64,000 nucleotides of DNA from Prolixibacteraceae bacterium (GTDB lineage Bacteria > Bacteroidota > Bacteroidia > Bacteroidales > Prolixibacteraceae). This document shows positions 35,694-43,106 of the stretch, piece by piece (positions within the stretch are counted from its first letter, which is position 1; each line of letters starts with the position of its first letter). The notes under the pieces are model-generated. The model had not been told where the DNA came from. It was given only the letters and a program-made list of their open reading frames with translations, and made no database searches. Location: NCBI GenBank assembly GCA_023229575.1, contig JALNYZ010000001.1:434001-498000 (forward strand), given 5' to 3'. Made by a program: the position numbers and the translations under genes.

Positions 35694-36578
35694 TCAGCGA
35701 ATTTTGTATTGATCATGAAGCCACATTTTCATTAGATTCAGCATCAAATCATGATATTCGAATGTTGTTTTCATTCCAAAACCATGTCCCCCTTTGGGAA
35801 AAATATATAAGGAGGATTTTACATTATTGCGTTTTAGCGCAGTATAAAATTCTATACTATTCCGAGGTAATACCATTCTATCGTTATCACTCAAAAAGAT
35901 AAGTGTTGGCGGGGTTTGTGGACTAACTCGCAGCTCATTACTATATCTGCTTATCAAAAATGGATCAGGATTATCACCCATTAGGTTTTTTCGTGAACCT
36001 TGATGTGTAAACTCATTGTTCATGGTAATTACAGGATAGAACAAAACCTCAAAATTGGGTCTTTCAGTACTGTCCACTACATGAGTTGAAACAGTGGATG
36101 CCAAATGCCCTCCAGCTGAAAAGCCAGCTATACCCACCTTATCAGGATCAATATTCCAGGACTGGGCATTCTGCCTGATAATTCGCATTGCTTGCCGGGC
36201 ATCACTGACTGGCACCTCATGTCTACCCTTTGGCATTCTATACTTTAGCACCACAGCCGCTATTCCTTGCTCATTTAACCATGTAGCTAGATCATAGCCT
36301 TCATAGGTTATAGCCAATCCTCCATATCCTCCTCCCGGGCATATTAAAACCGCAGATGTTGGATGAATGCTTTTGGGCAGGAATAGATATATTTTAGGTA
36401 CGGAAACATTACTGGGAAATCCTCTGGAGCTTATGACTTCCGGCGAGGTTATTCCATTGGAATTAGGGGCACCATTTTCCCACAGCAGGACTTCCATTGG
36501 TTGCGACATTGCCAACCCCGGTACCAACAGCATCATCAATAGAATAATTTCCTTCATTTTAGTAAAGAATTGCATCAT
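35694..36578 (-). CDS. Secreted alpha/beta-hydrolase esterase (BD-FAE/acetylesterase type)
   Basis: A 294-residue protein with a signal peptide (ILLMMLLVPGLAMSQP); a second Met seven codons in (36557) is an alternative start. The oxyanion region is CPGGGYGGL (about residues 79-87), the nucleophile elbow is GFSAGGH (about 151-157), an acid residue lies in LIFLSDNDRMV, and the catalytic His in FPKGGHGFGMK. Related enzymes remove acetyl or aryl ester groups from plant cell-wall polysaccharides. It lies between the GH78 gene and the sugar transporter gene, 17 bases from the latter. Confidence 0.85.
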   Translation of the reverse strand: MMQFFTKMKEIILLMMLLVPGLAMSQPMEVLLWENGAPNSNGITSPEVISSRGFPSNVSVPKIYLFLPKSIHPTSAVLICPGGGYGGLAITYEGYDLATWLNEQGIAAVVLKYRMPKGRHEVPVSDARQAMRIIRQNAQSWNIDPDKVGIAGFSAGGHLASTVSTHVVDSTERPNFEVLFYPVITMNNEFTHQGSRKNLMGDNPDPFLISRYSNELRVSPQTPPTLIFLSDNDRMVLPRNSIEFYTALKRNNVKSSLYIFPKGGHGFGMKTTFEYHDLMLNLMKMWLHDQYKIR

Positions 36579-36595
36579 AGTAATTCAAGCAATTA

Positions 36596-37891
36596 TTATT
36601 TCGTGATAACTGATTCTATCTTCACACTCCCAGCCTTTTTAATTAAAAGTGAGATTATTGACCATACTATCAGATAAGTACATCCGCAAAGAGTGAAAAT
36701 AATATTATAGCCTACCGAGATATCGCCAATCACTTTATAGTAATCCAACAAAAATCCCACCAGCATCGGGAAAAGTATTCCTCCAACAGCGCCAGACATA
36801 CCGGCAATTCCGATTACTGAACTTACGATCTGTTTGGGAAACATATCCGATGCAAGGGTAAAGACATTTGTGGCCCAACCCTGATGCACCGCTACCGCCA
36901 GACTCAATATAGCCACGGCTAACCAAACATTTGTAACAAATTGAAGCATGATGATGCAAAGTTCAATTACCGCGAATATTAGAAGCGCAATTTGACGAGC
37001 TTTTAGAGTGGCCAATCCCTTTCTGATAAACCATGATGAAAGGTATCCTCCTCCAACACAACCTATTGTTGTCGCTGCGTAAATTATCATTAACGGGACG
37101 CTTGGCTTTGTTAAATCGATGTCAAAGCGTGCCAGGAAATAGGATGGTAACCAAAAAAGAAAGAACCAATATATGGGATCAATCAAAAATTTTCCTATTA
37201 CAACAGCCCACGTCTGTGGGAAGGAAAATAGTTTTATCCACTTTATTTTAATTGCATCTTCTTTGCCATCAAATTCCTGTCCTTGATAAATAAGTTGCAA
37301 TTCATCTTTGCTCAATCGCTTTTGACGGGAAGGAACATCGTAAAATACCAACCATAACCCAAGCCAAACAAAACCAAGTGCTCCGGTAATCCAAAATACT
37401 TCCCTCCAGCCATAATTTCGCAAAATAAATGGGCAAAGAATAAGTGCCAATACGACTCCAACGCTTGTGCCAGCGTTGAAAATGCCTGTTGCTATGGCTT
37501 TCTCCCTCTTTGGGAACCACTCGGAAACTGCTTTCATCCCGGCTGGGAAATTTCCAGCCTCCCCTATTCCCAAGCCTATTCGGGCTAAAGAAAATCCACT
37601 AACACTTTTTGCCAGTGCATGTAACATTCCCGCAATACTCCAAATAACAACTGAGACTGAGTAGCCAATTTTAGTACCCACCCAGTCAATAAAACGTCCT
37701 AATAACAGAAGCCCAAGAGCATAAGCAGCAGTGAAGGCCATCACTATATGTGCAAAATCGGTTTCCGACCAATTAAATTCCAACTCAAGAGTTGGTTTTA
37801 GCAACCCAATAATCTGCCTGTCCATGTAATTTATTGTAGTTGCAAAAAAGAGCAACGAGACAATAACCCAACGATAATTATTTGTTTTCAT
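36596..37891 (-). CDS. MFS transporter of the hexuronate (ExuT-like) family
   Basis: A 431-residue integral inner-membrane protein with about 12 hydrophobic segments. The first loop signature NYMDRQIIGLLKP and RFIDWVGTKIGY (MFS motif A region), together with IGLGIGEAGNFPAGMKAVSEWFP, match the anion:cation symporter subfamily containing hexuronate transporters. It is three bases from the eda gene and next to kdgK, so uptake of galacturonate or a related uronate into the KDG pathway is the natural reading. Confidence 0.87.
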   Translation of the reverse strand: MKTNNYRWVIVSLLFFATTINYMDRQIIGLLKPTLELEFNWSETDFAHIVMAFTAAYALGLLLLGRFIDWVGTKIGYSVSVVIWSIAGMLHALAKSVSGFSLARIGLGIGEAGNFPAGMKAVSEWFPKREKAIATGIFNAGTSVGVVLALILCPFILRNYGWREVFWITGALGFVWLGLWLVFYDVPSRQKRLSKDELQLIYQGQEFDGKEDAIKIKWIKLFSFPQTWAVVIGKFLIDPIYWFFLFWLPSYFLARFDIDLTKPSVPLMIIYAATTIGCVGGGYLSSWFIRKGLATLKARQIALLIFAVIELCIIMLQFVTNVWLAVAILSLAVAVHQGWATNVFTLASDMFPKQIVSSVIGIAGMSGAVGGILFPMLVGFLLDYYKVIGDISVGYNIIFTLCGCTYLIVWSIISLLIKKAGSVKIESVITK

Positions 37892-37894
37892 ACT

Positions 37895-38554
37895 CTAGGC
37901 GCTTCGGAAATCTTCAATGAGTTTTACATAGCATGCAAAATGTCTTCCCAAACCTTCCCAATCTTTTGCAGCGATAAGGGACTTGTCGAATAATGGGCTA
38001 CCTACGCCAAAACCTGCAACTCCTATTTTTAAAAAACTTTCCATATTGTTAAGGTTTATCCCTCCGGTAGGCAACAATCTCACTTTTTCCAGGGGCCCTA
38101 AAATATCTTGAATATAACCCGCACCTAAGTTGCTTGCCGGAAATACTTTTACGATCTCCGCTCCTAATCTCCATGCACAGTATATTTCTGAAGGAGTTAA
38201 GGCGCCCGGAAATATCGGAACATTCCTGCCAACACAGGTTATAATCACCTCTTCATTAATGAGGGGTGTAACGATAAACTGGGCCCCCAAATCGATAGCA
38301 ACATCCAAATCCTCCAGACTGCAAACAGTACCAGCTCCAACATTGATAATTCCTGAATACTCCTTTACTGCGAACTTGATCAAATGCTCGACATTTGGGG
38401 TATTCATCGTTACCTCCAGGGTTGTTAACCCAGACTTTACATATACGGGAATAATCTTTTGAAAATCTTCCAAACATATTCCGCGTACAATTCCCATTAT
38501 AGGCATTTTATTGAAAATACTCCATGAAAAACCAATTTCTTCCTTCGTACTCAT
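37895..38554 (-). CDS. eda: KDPG/KHG aldolase
   Basis: A 219-residue cytoplasmic class I aldolase that splits 2-keto-3-deoxy-6-phosphogluconate into pyruvate and glyceraldehyde 3-phosphate. Visible features are MGIVRG (about residues 15-20), LEVTMNTPN with the conserved Glu (about 43-51), VGAGTV (about 71-76), the Schiff-base Lys in EIVKVFPASNLG (about 131-142), and LLPTGGIN (about 157-164). It works directly after KdgK, encoded 32 bases upstream. The length is close to that of the E. coli enzyme. Confidence 0.93.
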   Translation of the reverse strand: MSTKEEIGFSWSIFNKMPIMGIVRGICLEDFQKIIPVYVKSGLTTLEVTMNTPNVEHLIKFAVKEYSGIINVGAGTVCSLEDLDVAIDLGAQFIVTPLINEEVIITCVGRNVPIFPGALTPSEIYCAWRLGAEIVKVFPASNLGAGYIQDILGPLEKVRLLPTGGINLNNMESFLKIGVAGFGVGSPLFDKSLIAAKDWEGLGRHFACYVKLIEDFRSA

Positions 38555-38586
38555 GATTATAGCATCATTATTCTGTCAATAATTTT

Positions 38587-39639
38587 TTATCTTTTCACGC
38601 GTCCACTCCCGTCACCATTCATTAAATTCTCAACTTCCGCAACTGTTGAAAGATTAAAATCCCCTGAAATAGTATGTTTCAGGCACGAAGCTGCAGTTGC
38701 AAAATTCAAAGCTTTTTGGTCGTCATCCGGAAAATTTAACAATCCATAGATGAGGCCGCCCATAAATGAATCACCTCCACCAACCCTGTCAACAATGTGC
38801 GTAATATCGTAAATAGGTGATTTTAAAAGTTTTTTTCCATCGAAAAGCACACTTGCCCATGTATTATGATTGGCATTAATGGAACCTCTTAACGTAATAA
38901 TCACCTTTTTAGCCTTTGGAAATTTTTCCATCAACTGTTCGCATACCGTCTGAAACTTTTTTGCATCGATTTGTCCCGAAGTATTGGTCACATCAAATTC
39001 AACAGGTTTTATCCCGAAGACCACCTCAGCATCCTCTTCATTTCCCAAAATAATATCACTCTTCGCCACCAAAGGACGCATAATTTCAGCTGCAGATTTA
39101 CCGTATCTCCACAGATTTTTCCGAAAATTCAGATCAGTAGATACTGTAATATTCAGTCTATTGGCTACTTCAATTGCCTCCATACAAACATCGGCGGCAT
39201 TTTGTGACAATGCAGGCGTAATTCCTGTCCAATGAAACCAAGCTGCATCTTTCAATATTTCCTCCCAACAAAGCATACCTGGTTTTATGTTCGCTATGGA
39301 CGAATTAGAGCGGTCATAAATCACTTTGCCTGGTCTGGAAACTGAACCGGTCTCCAAATAGTAAATTCCCATCCGGTCTCCTCCAAATATAACATGGTCC
39401 GTCTTTACGCCATATTTATGAAGGGTTCTCAAACAGGCCTCAGCGATGTCATTTTTTGGTAAACGGGTTACGAATTCCGCTTCCATTCCAAAATTTGACA
39501 AGGAAACCGCAACGTTGGCTTCTCCTCCACAATAAGTTGCCAAAAATTCGTTTGCCTGACAAAATCGTAGATATCCAGGTGTTGCAAGTCGCAACATTAT
39601 TTCTCCAAAACAGACAATCTTTTTCCCCATTACAACCAC
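38587..39639 (-). CDS. kdgK: 2-dehydro-3-deoxygluconokinase, PfkB family
   Basis: A 350-residue ribokinase-fold kinase that phosphorylates 2-keto-3-deoxygluconate. The first PfkB signature is in YCGGEANVAVSLSNFG (about residues 36-51) and the second in DRVGGGDSFMGGLIYGLL, with the catalytic Asp of GGGDS. It starts at 39639, or more probably at the Met at 39630 directly before GKKIVCFGE. It is the first gene of the metabolic half of the PUL and diverges from the AraC-type regulator. The shared operator lies 64 bases upstream. Confidence 0.9.
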   Translation of the reverse strand: MVVMGKKIVCFGEIMLRLATPGYLRFCQANEFLATYCGGEANVAVSLSNFGMEAEFVTRLPKNDIAEACLRTLHKYGVKTDHVIFGGDRMGIYYLETGSVSRPGKVIYDRSNSSIANIKPGMLCWEEILKDAAWFHWTGITPALSQNAADVCMEAIEVANRLNITVSTDLNFRKNLWRYGKSAAEIMRPLVAKSDIILGNEEDAEVVFGIKPVEFDVTNTSGQIDAKKFQTVCEQLMEKFPKAKKVIITLRGSINANHNTWASVLFDGKKLLKSPIYDITHIVDRVGGGDSFMGGLIYGLLNFPDDDQKALNFATAASCLKHTISGDFNLSTVAEVENLMNGDGSGRVKR

Positions 39640-39672
39640 AATCTTAATTATTTTAGATTTTGTTAAACGATG

Positions 39673-39762
39673 GCAAGTTAGGGCAATAATTACTTCAACT
39701 TTTCCGCTATATTTTCATATTCTTCCTCTATTTTATTATTTTTGAAAAAATAAATAAAGTAC
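39673..39762 (-). promoter_or_regulatory. kdgK promoter region with AraC-type tandem operator
   Basis: The block 39703-39762 is the second copy of the PUL operator. Its core 43 bases (39720-39762) match 28578-28620 at 35 positions without gaps. Hemisites CCGCTATATT (39704-39713) and CCTCTATTTT (39725-39734), plus-strand notation, are again 21 bases apart. A weak -7-like TAACTTGC (minus strand, 39680-39673) lies 22 bases from the block, exactly the spacing seen at SusC1. A poor -7 box fits activator dependence. The site also lies upstream of the regulator gene and could serve autoregulation. Confidence 0.6.
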
Positions 39763-39847
39763 GACATTCATGAAGATTCAATTTGTGAGATTTCGTAATT
39801 TCCGCTAATCAATTTATTCAATTACGATTCATAAATGCCTTTTAGAA

Positions 39848-40732
39848 ATGCTTCAGGAAAAAATTATTTATGAGGGAGGTTATTTGTTCGGGTCCCGGAA
39901 ATTTCAATCTGACACCTATTACAAACCTTGGCATTTCCATCCAGAATATGAACTTATGTTAATTCATAAGGGCAATGGGAAATTTTTTGTAGATAATGCG
40001 GTGTACAATTTTAAAGACAATGATTTGATATTTCTTGGTCCCAATATTCCCCATTTTTATTTATGTGATACCGATTACATTAAAGTGCATGGAAATAACT
40101 ATATCAGGCAAGTTCTTCAATTTACAGAAGCTGTCTTTCCCGCCCAGGTTCACGAAGCCAGGGAGTTTCAAAATATCGAAAAATTACTTGAAAAAAGCAA
40201 ATTCGGAATTCAATTTAAAAGAACAAGTTCTGTTGAGAACGCAATTGAAGCATTAAAAAAAATAAATCTAAAGGAGAATTTGCTAAGACTTGAATCCCTT
40301 TATTCCATATTGGATTTATTGGGACAGGAGAAAAGAATCAACCAACTATTAACCTATGATTATCATGAAGCAAAATTAAATAAGTATAACGATGTGATAA
40401 ACAGGGTGATTGAGTATTTAACAAATAACATTAGAGAAGAGGTATCATTGAAAAACATTGCGGCTTATGTAAATTATACACCCAATACCCTCTGTAATCA
40501 ATTTAAAAAAAGCACAGGCAAGACAATTTTCGACTATTTAAATGAAATCAGGATTCAGTATAGTTGGAAATTACTTGTTCACACTGAAAAAAACATTACT
40601 GAAATTGCTTACGATTCGGGATATAACAGCATATCACACTTTAACGAGCAATTCGTAAAATACAGTTCAACGATCCCTTCAGCATATCGAAATATGCATA
40701 GGGAGATGCAAGATATTCCTGAGCATAAGTAG
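39848..40732 (+). CDS. AraC-family transcriptional regulator of the PUL
   Basis: A 294-residue one-component regulator. The N-terminal cupin sensor domain shows WHFHPEYELMLIHKGNG (about residues 25-41) and FLGPNIPHFY. The C-terminal region (about 190-290) has the two AraC helix-turn-helix motifs: VSLKNIAAYVNYTPNTLCNQFK and ITEIAYDSGYNSISHFNEQF. It has no membrane segment, unlike hybrid two-component PUL regulators, so it should sense an intracellular sugar, probably a uronate or rhamnose intermediate. It is divergent from kdgK, and the 60-base block present at both PUL promoters is its likely target. Confidence 0.9.
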   Translation: MLQEKIIYEGGYLFGSRKFQSDTYYKPWHFHPEYELMLIHKGNGKFFVDNAVYNFKDNDLIFLGPNIPHFYLCDTDYIKVHGNNYIRQVLQFTEAVFPAQVHEAREFQNIEKLLEKSKFGIQFKRTSSVENAIEALKKINLKENLLRLESLYSILDLLGQEKRINQLLTYDYHEAKLNKYNDVINRVIEYLTNNIREEVSLKNIAAYVNYTPNTLCNQFKKSTGKTIFDYLNEIRIQYSWKLLVHTEKNITEIAYDSGYNSISHFNEQFVKYSSTIPSAYRNMHREMQDIPEHK

Positions 40733-40964
40733 CGTGAACATTGTTTGTCAAACAACAAAATTTTTTCTTCCTAGTGTCCAAAAAGTAATTGGTAAATACT
40801 GTTTTTCTCTATTTTAGTCATCTGAAAATAATCAACTAAAAACTTGACTTTTGATTATCAATGACATATCTTTGTTGTGGCGATTCTACGGATTCGACGA
40901 AGCAGGGCCAGACAATTTATTGTTTGGCTTCTGTATTTTTGTACAGTAATGAAATCGATCCATT

Positions 40965-41279
40965 CTATTCTTCTAATTTTTCTAGCTTCTGTGGATTCTT
41001 TCTACAATCAAATATTGAAATGATTCTGACGATATTTTCATCGAATCTGTAAATGATTTTGTAGTTGTTTTCAATGAAGAAACGGTATTCGAAACTTCTG
41101 TCAGCCAATAGTGGTTCTCTTATACCAATTAGTGGGTTGGTTTCAATTAGAAGGGATTTTTCGACTAATCCTTTTACAATTTTTCTTGCAACAGATACAC
41201 TTGCCCTAAGATTGTGATAGTCAAATATCTCCTGGAGTTGAATAAGAGATGTATCAGACCACAAGACTTTTACTTCCAT
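40965..41279 (-). CDS. RelE/ParE-superfamily toxin
   Basis: A 104-residue protein with the ParE/RelE fold pattern: an N-terminal strand and helices (VKVLWSDTSLIQLQEIFDY), a central region with IGIREPLL, and C-terminal strands EYRFFIENNYKIIYRFDENIVRIISIFD containing the typical YKIIYR motif. It would inhibit translation or gyrase; which one cannot be told. It overlaps the antitoxin gene by ten bases, the usual TA arrangement. The 232-base gap downstream to the AraC gene shows no convincing gene. Confidence 0.85.
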   Translation of the reverse strand: MEVKVLWSDTSLIQLQEIFDYHNLRASVSVARKIVKGLVEKSLLIETNPLIGIREPLLADRSFEYRFFIENNYKIIYRFDENIVRIISIFDCRKNPQKLEKLEE

Positions 41280-41512
41280 GCTTCAATCTGGTCAATGAGA
41301 TTTCGAGCTTCTGTAACTCTTCCATTTTCAAAATCTTCTTCAGATTTTTCAACAACTTCATTGAATTCTTTCAGCGTCAGTAAATCTAATTCCCTATTCA
41401 ATTTCTTCTTTCTTTCAACTAGAAGCAACTTTTCAAGTTTCGTAACAAGCTCATCGTCTGCAACCCGAAGAAATTCTTGAACAAAATGTAGTTTTCTTGC
41501 CTGAATATCCAT
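41270..41512 (-). CDS. Putative antitoxin partner of the ParE-like toxin
   Basis: An 80-residue, charged and mostly helical protein (VADDELVTKLEKLLLVERKKKLNRE then FNEVVEKSEEDFENGR). Its role comes from the ten-base overlap with the toxin gene and from a composition typical of antitoxins that wrap around the toxin with a C-terminal helix. No clear DNA-binding motif such as ribbon-helix-helix or HTH is visible, so it is not placed in a named antitoxin family. Confidence 0.7.
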   Translation of the reverse strand: MDIQARKLHFVQEFLRVADDELVTKLEKLLLVERKKKLNRELDLLTLKEFNEVVEKSEEDFENGRVTEARNLIDQIEAWK

Positions 41513-41743
41513 ATTCTATTCATTTTAATAATCAAAGATAAGCAATATTTTATCAGAAAAATATTCAAATTAAGTTCTCTTCCACTGGAGATGCATGGAA
41601 ACAAATAAAAAAACCACTCTATATCAGCCACATCCGCAAGATGCATCTTACCATATGATTGTTATTTGTCCTATTTTCTTTCAACAAATTTACTTAGTTT
41701 TAGTGCCTGTAAACAACTTTTTAACCAAACAGCATCTTTATTT

Positions 41744-42973
41744 ATGAACATCAAAACAAGGTTGACCCTGATGAACTTTCTCCAGTTCTTCGTATGGGGT
41801 TGTTGGCTGATTTCGCTTGGCGGATACATGATGGGACCACTTAAATTTACAGGCGGGCAAGTAGGTGGCGTTTATGCAACCATGGGACTTGCTGCGCTTT
41901 TTATGCCTGGGTTAATGGGCATAGTGGCCGATCGTTGGATCAACGCTGAGCGGGTCCTGGGTATCTGCCATCTGGTGGGAGCCATTTTGCTTTTCTGGGC
42001 TTCAACAGTCACCAATCCTGTCGTGATGTACTGGGTCATGCTTTTCAATGCCATGGCTTACATGCCAACTATAGCGCTAAACAGCGCCGTCTCCTACAAT
42101 ATTCTCCTTCAAAAAGGGTACGATGTAGTCACGGATTTTCCTCCCATCCGGGTTTGGGGCACCATCGGTTTTATTTTTGCCATGTGGATCGTCGATCTTG
42201 TGGGTTGGGCCAGAACTCCCGCACAACTTTACATTAGTTCAGGTACAGCCCTGTTCTTAGGTTTCTACGCCTTTACGATGCCTGCATGTCCTCCTGCACG
42301 TGCCAAAAGAGACGGATCGATCCTTTCCGCACTCGGCCTGGATGCCTTTGTTTTGTTTAAAAAACGGAAGATGGCCGTTTTCTTTATTTTCGCCATGTTA
42401 ATCGGAGCGGCGCTGCAGATCACCAATACTTTTGGAGGCTCTTTTCTCGACGATTTTTCCAAATTTGATCTCTACAAAGACTCCTTCTCAGTAAAACATC
42501 CCACGTTATTGCTCTCCATATCTCAGATATCCGAAACACTTTTTATCCTCACCATTCCATTCTTCCTCAAACGTTTCGGTATCAAAAAGGTAATGATCAT
42601 CAGCATCTTTGCCTGGGTGTTGCGCTTTGGACTTTTCGGCATTGGGAATCCGGGTCACGGACTGGCTCTTCTGATACTTTCCATGATCATCTATGGAATG
42701 GCATTCGATTTTTTCAATATTTCAGGTTCGCTCTTTGTAGAAATGGAAGCTGCTCCGGAAAACAGGGCAAGCGCCCAGGGATTGTTCATGATCATGACCA
42801 ATGGTTTTGGAGCCTACCTGGGAGGTGTTTCCAGCGGTTTTGTTGTGGATCTGTTTACCAAAGACGGAGTAAAAGACTGGCCCCATATCTGGATGGTATT
42901 TGCAGCTTATGCTTTGGTTCTCGGGCTGATCTTTCCGTTCTTATTTAAGTACAAGCACGAAAAGAGTGCCTAA
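41744..42973 (+). CDS. Nucleoside permease, MFS (NupG-like)
   Basis: 409 residues from the ATG at 41744; an upstream in-frame ATG at 41666 gives an implausible polar extension. About 12 membrane segments, starting MNFLQFFVWGCWLISLGGYM, are typical of the nucleoside:H+ symporter family. Other landmarks are RVWGTIGFIFAMWIVD (about residues 138-153) and FVEMEAAPENRASAQGLFM near the end. Its last codons AGT-GCC-TAA coincide with the first unit of the GTGCCTAAA inverted repeat, so the extreme C-terminus is repeat-derived. Confidence 0.85.
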   Translation: MNIKTRLTLMNFLQFFVWGCWLISLGGYMMGPLKFTGGQVGGVYATMGLAALFMPGLMGIVADRWINAERVLGICHLVGAILLFWASTVTNPVVMYWVMLFNAMAYMPTIALNSAVSYNILLQKGYDVVTDFPPIRVWGTIGFIFAMWIVDLVGWARTPAQLYISSGTALFLGFYAFTMPACPPARAKRDGSILSALGLDAFVLFKKRKMAVFFIFAMLIGAALQITNTFGGSFLDDFSKFDLYKDSFSVKHPTLLLSISQISETLFILTIPFFLKRFGIKKVMIISIFAWVLRFGLFGIGNPGHGLALLILSMIIYGMAFDFFNISGSLFVEMEAAPENRASAQGLFMIMTNGFGAYLGGVSSGFVVDLFTKDGVKDWPHIWMVFAAYALVLGLIFPFLFKYKHEKSA

Positions 42974-43073
42974 AGTATTTAAAGTGCCTAAAATGCCTAA
43001 AGTTAGGGAATTCGGCCATGAGATTCCTCAAGTACTTTAGACACTTTAAATACTCTAGGCACTTTAGGCACTC
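42964..43073. repeat. Inverted repeat with GTGCCTAAA tandem arms overlapping a stop codon
   Basis: The 5-prime arm (42964-about 43008) consists of GAGTGCCTAAAGT-type units and the 3-prime arm (about 43027-43073) is its reverse complement, with one 9-base unit inserted. The loop is short. The first unit supplies the stop codon of the nucleoside permease gene (TAA 42971-42973), and the second arm ends 34 bases before the next start. It is built like the elements at 5321-5412 and 10897-11083 but with a different unit sequence. Confidence 0.8.
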
Positions 43074-43106
43074 GTTCAAAAAAGCACCAATTTCTAAAAT
43101 ACAGAC

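Noticed and set aside
11729..39639. Ulvan- or arabinogalactan-type PUL
   Set aside because: No sulfatase, polysaccharide lyase or galactan-active enzyme is encoded in the window; rhamnogalacturonan or rhamnosylated glycosides fit better, but the substrate remains an inference.
40806..40815. A third TCTCTATTTT hemisite after the araC gene
   Set aside because: Only one hemisite; the position 21 bases away does not match, and no promoter or gene start follows. Probably chance in A/T-rich DNA.
40861..41052. 63-codon plus-strand frame next to the ParE-like gene
   Set aside because: Overlaps the toxin gene on the other strand, low complexity, no ribosome-binding context or similarity.
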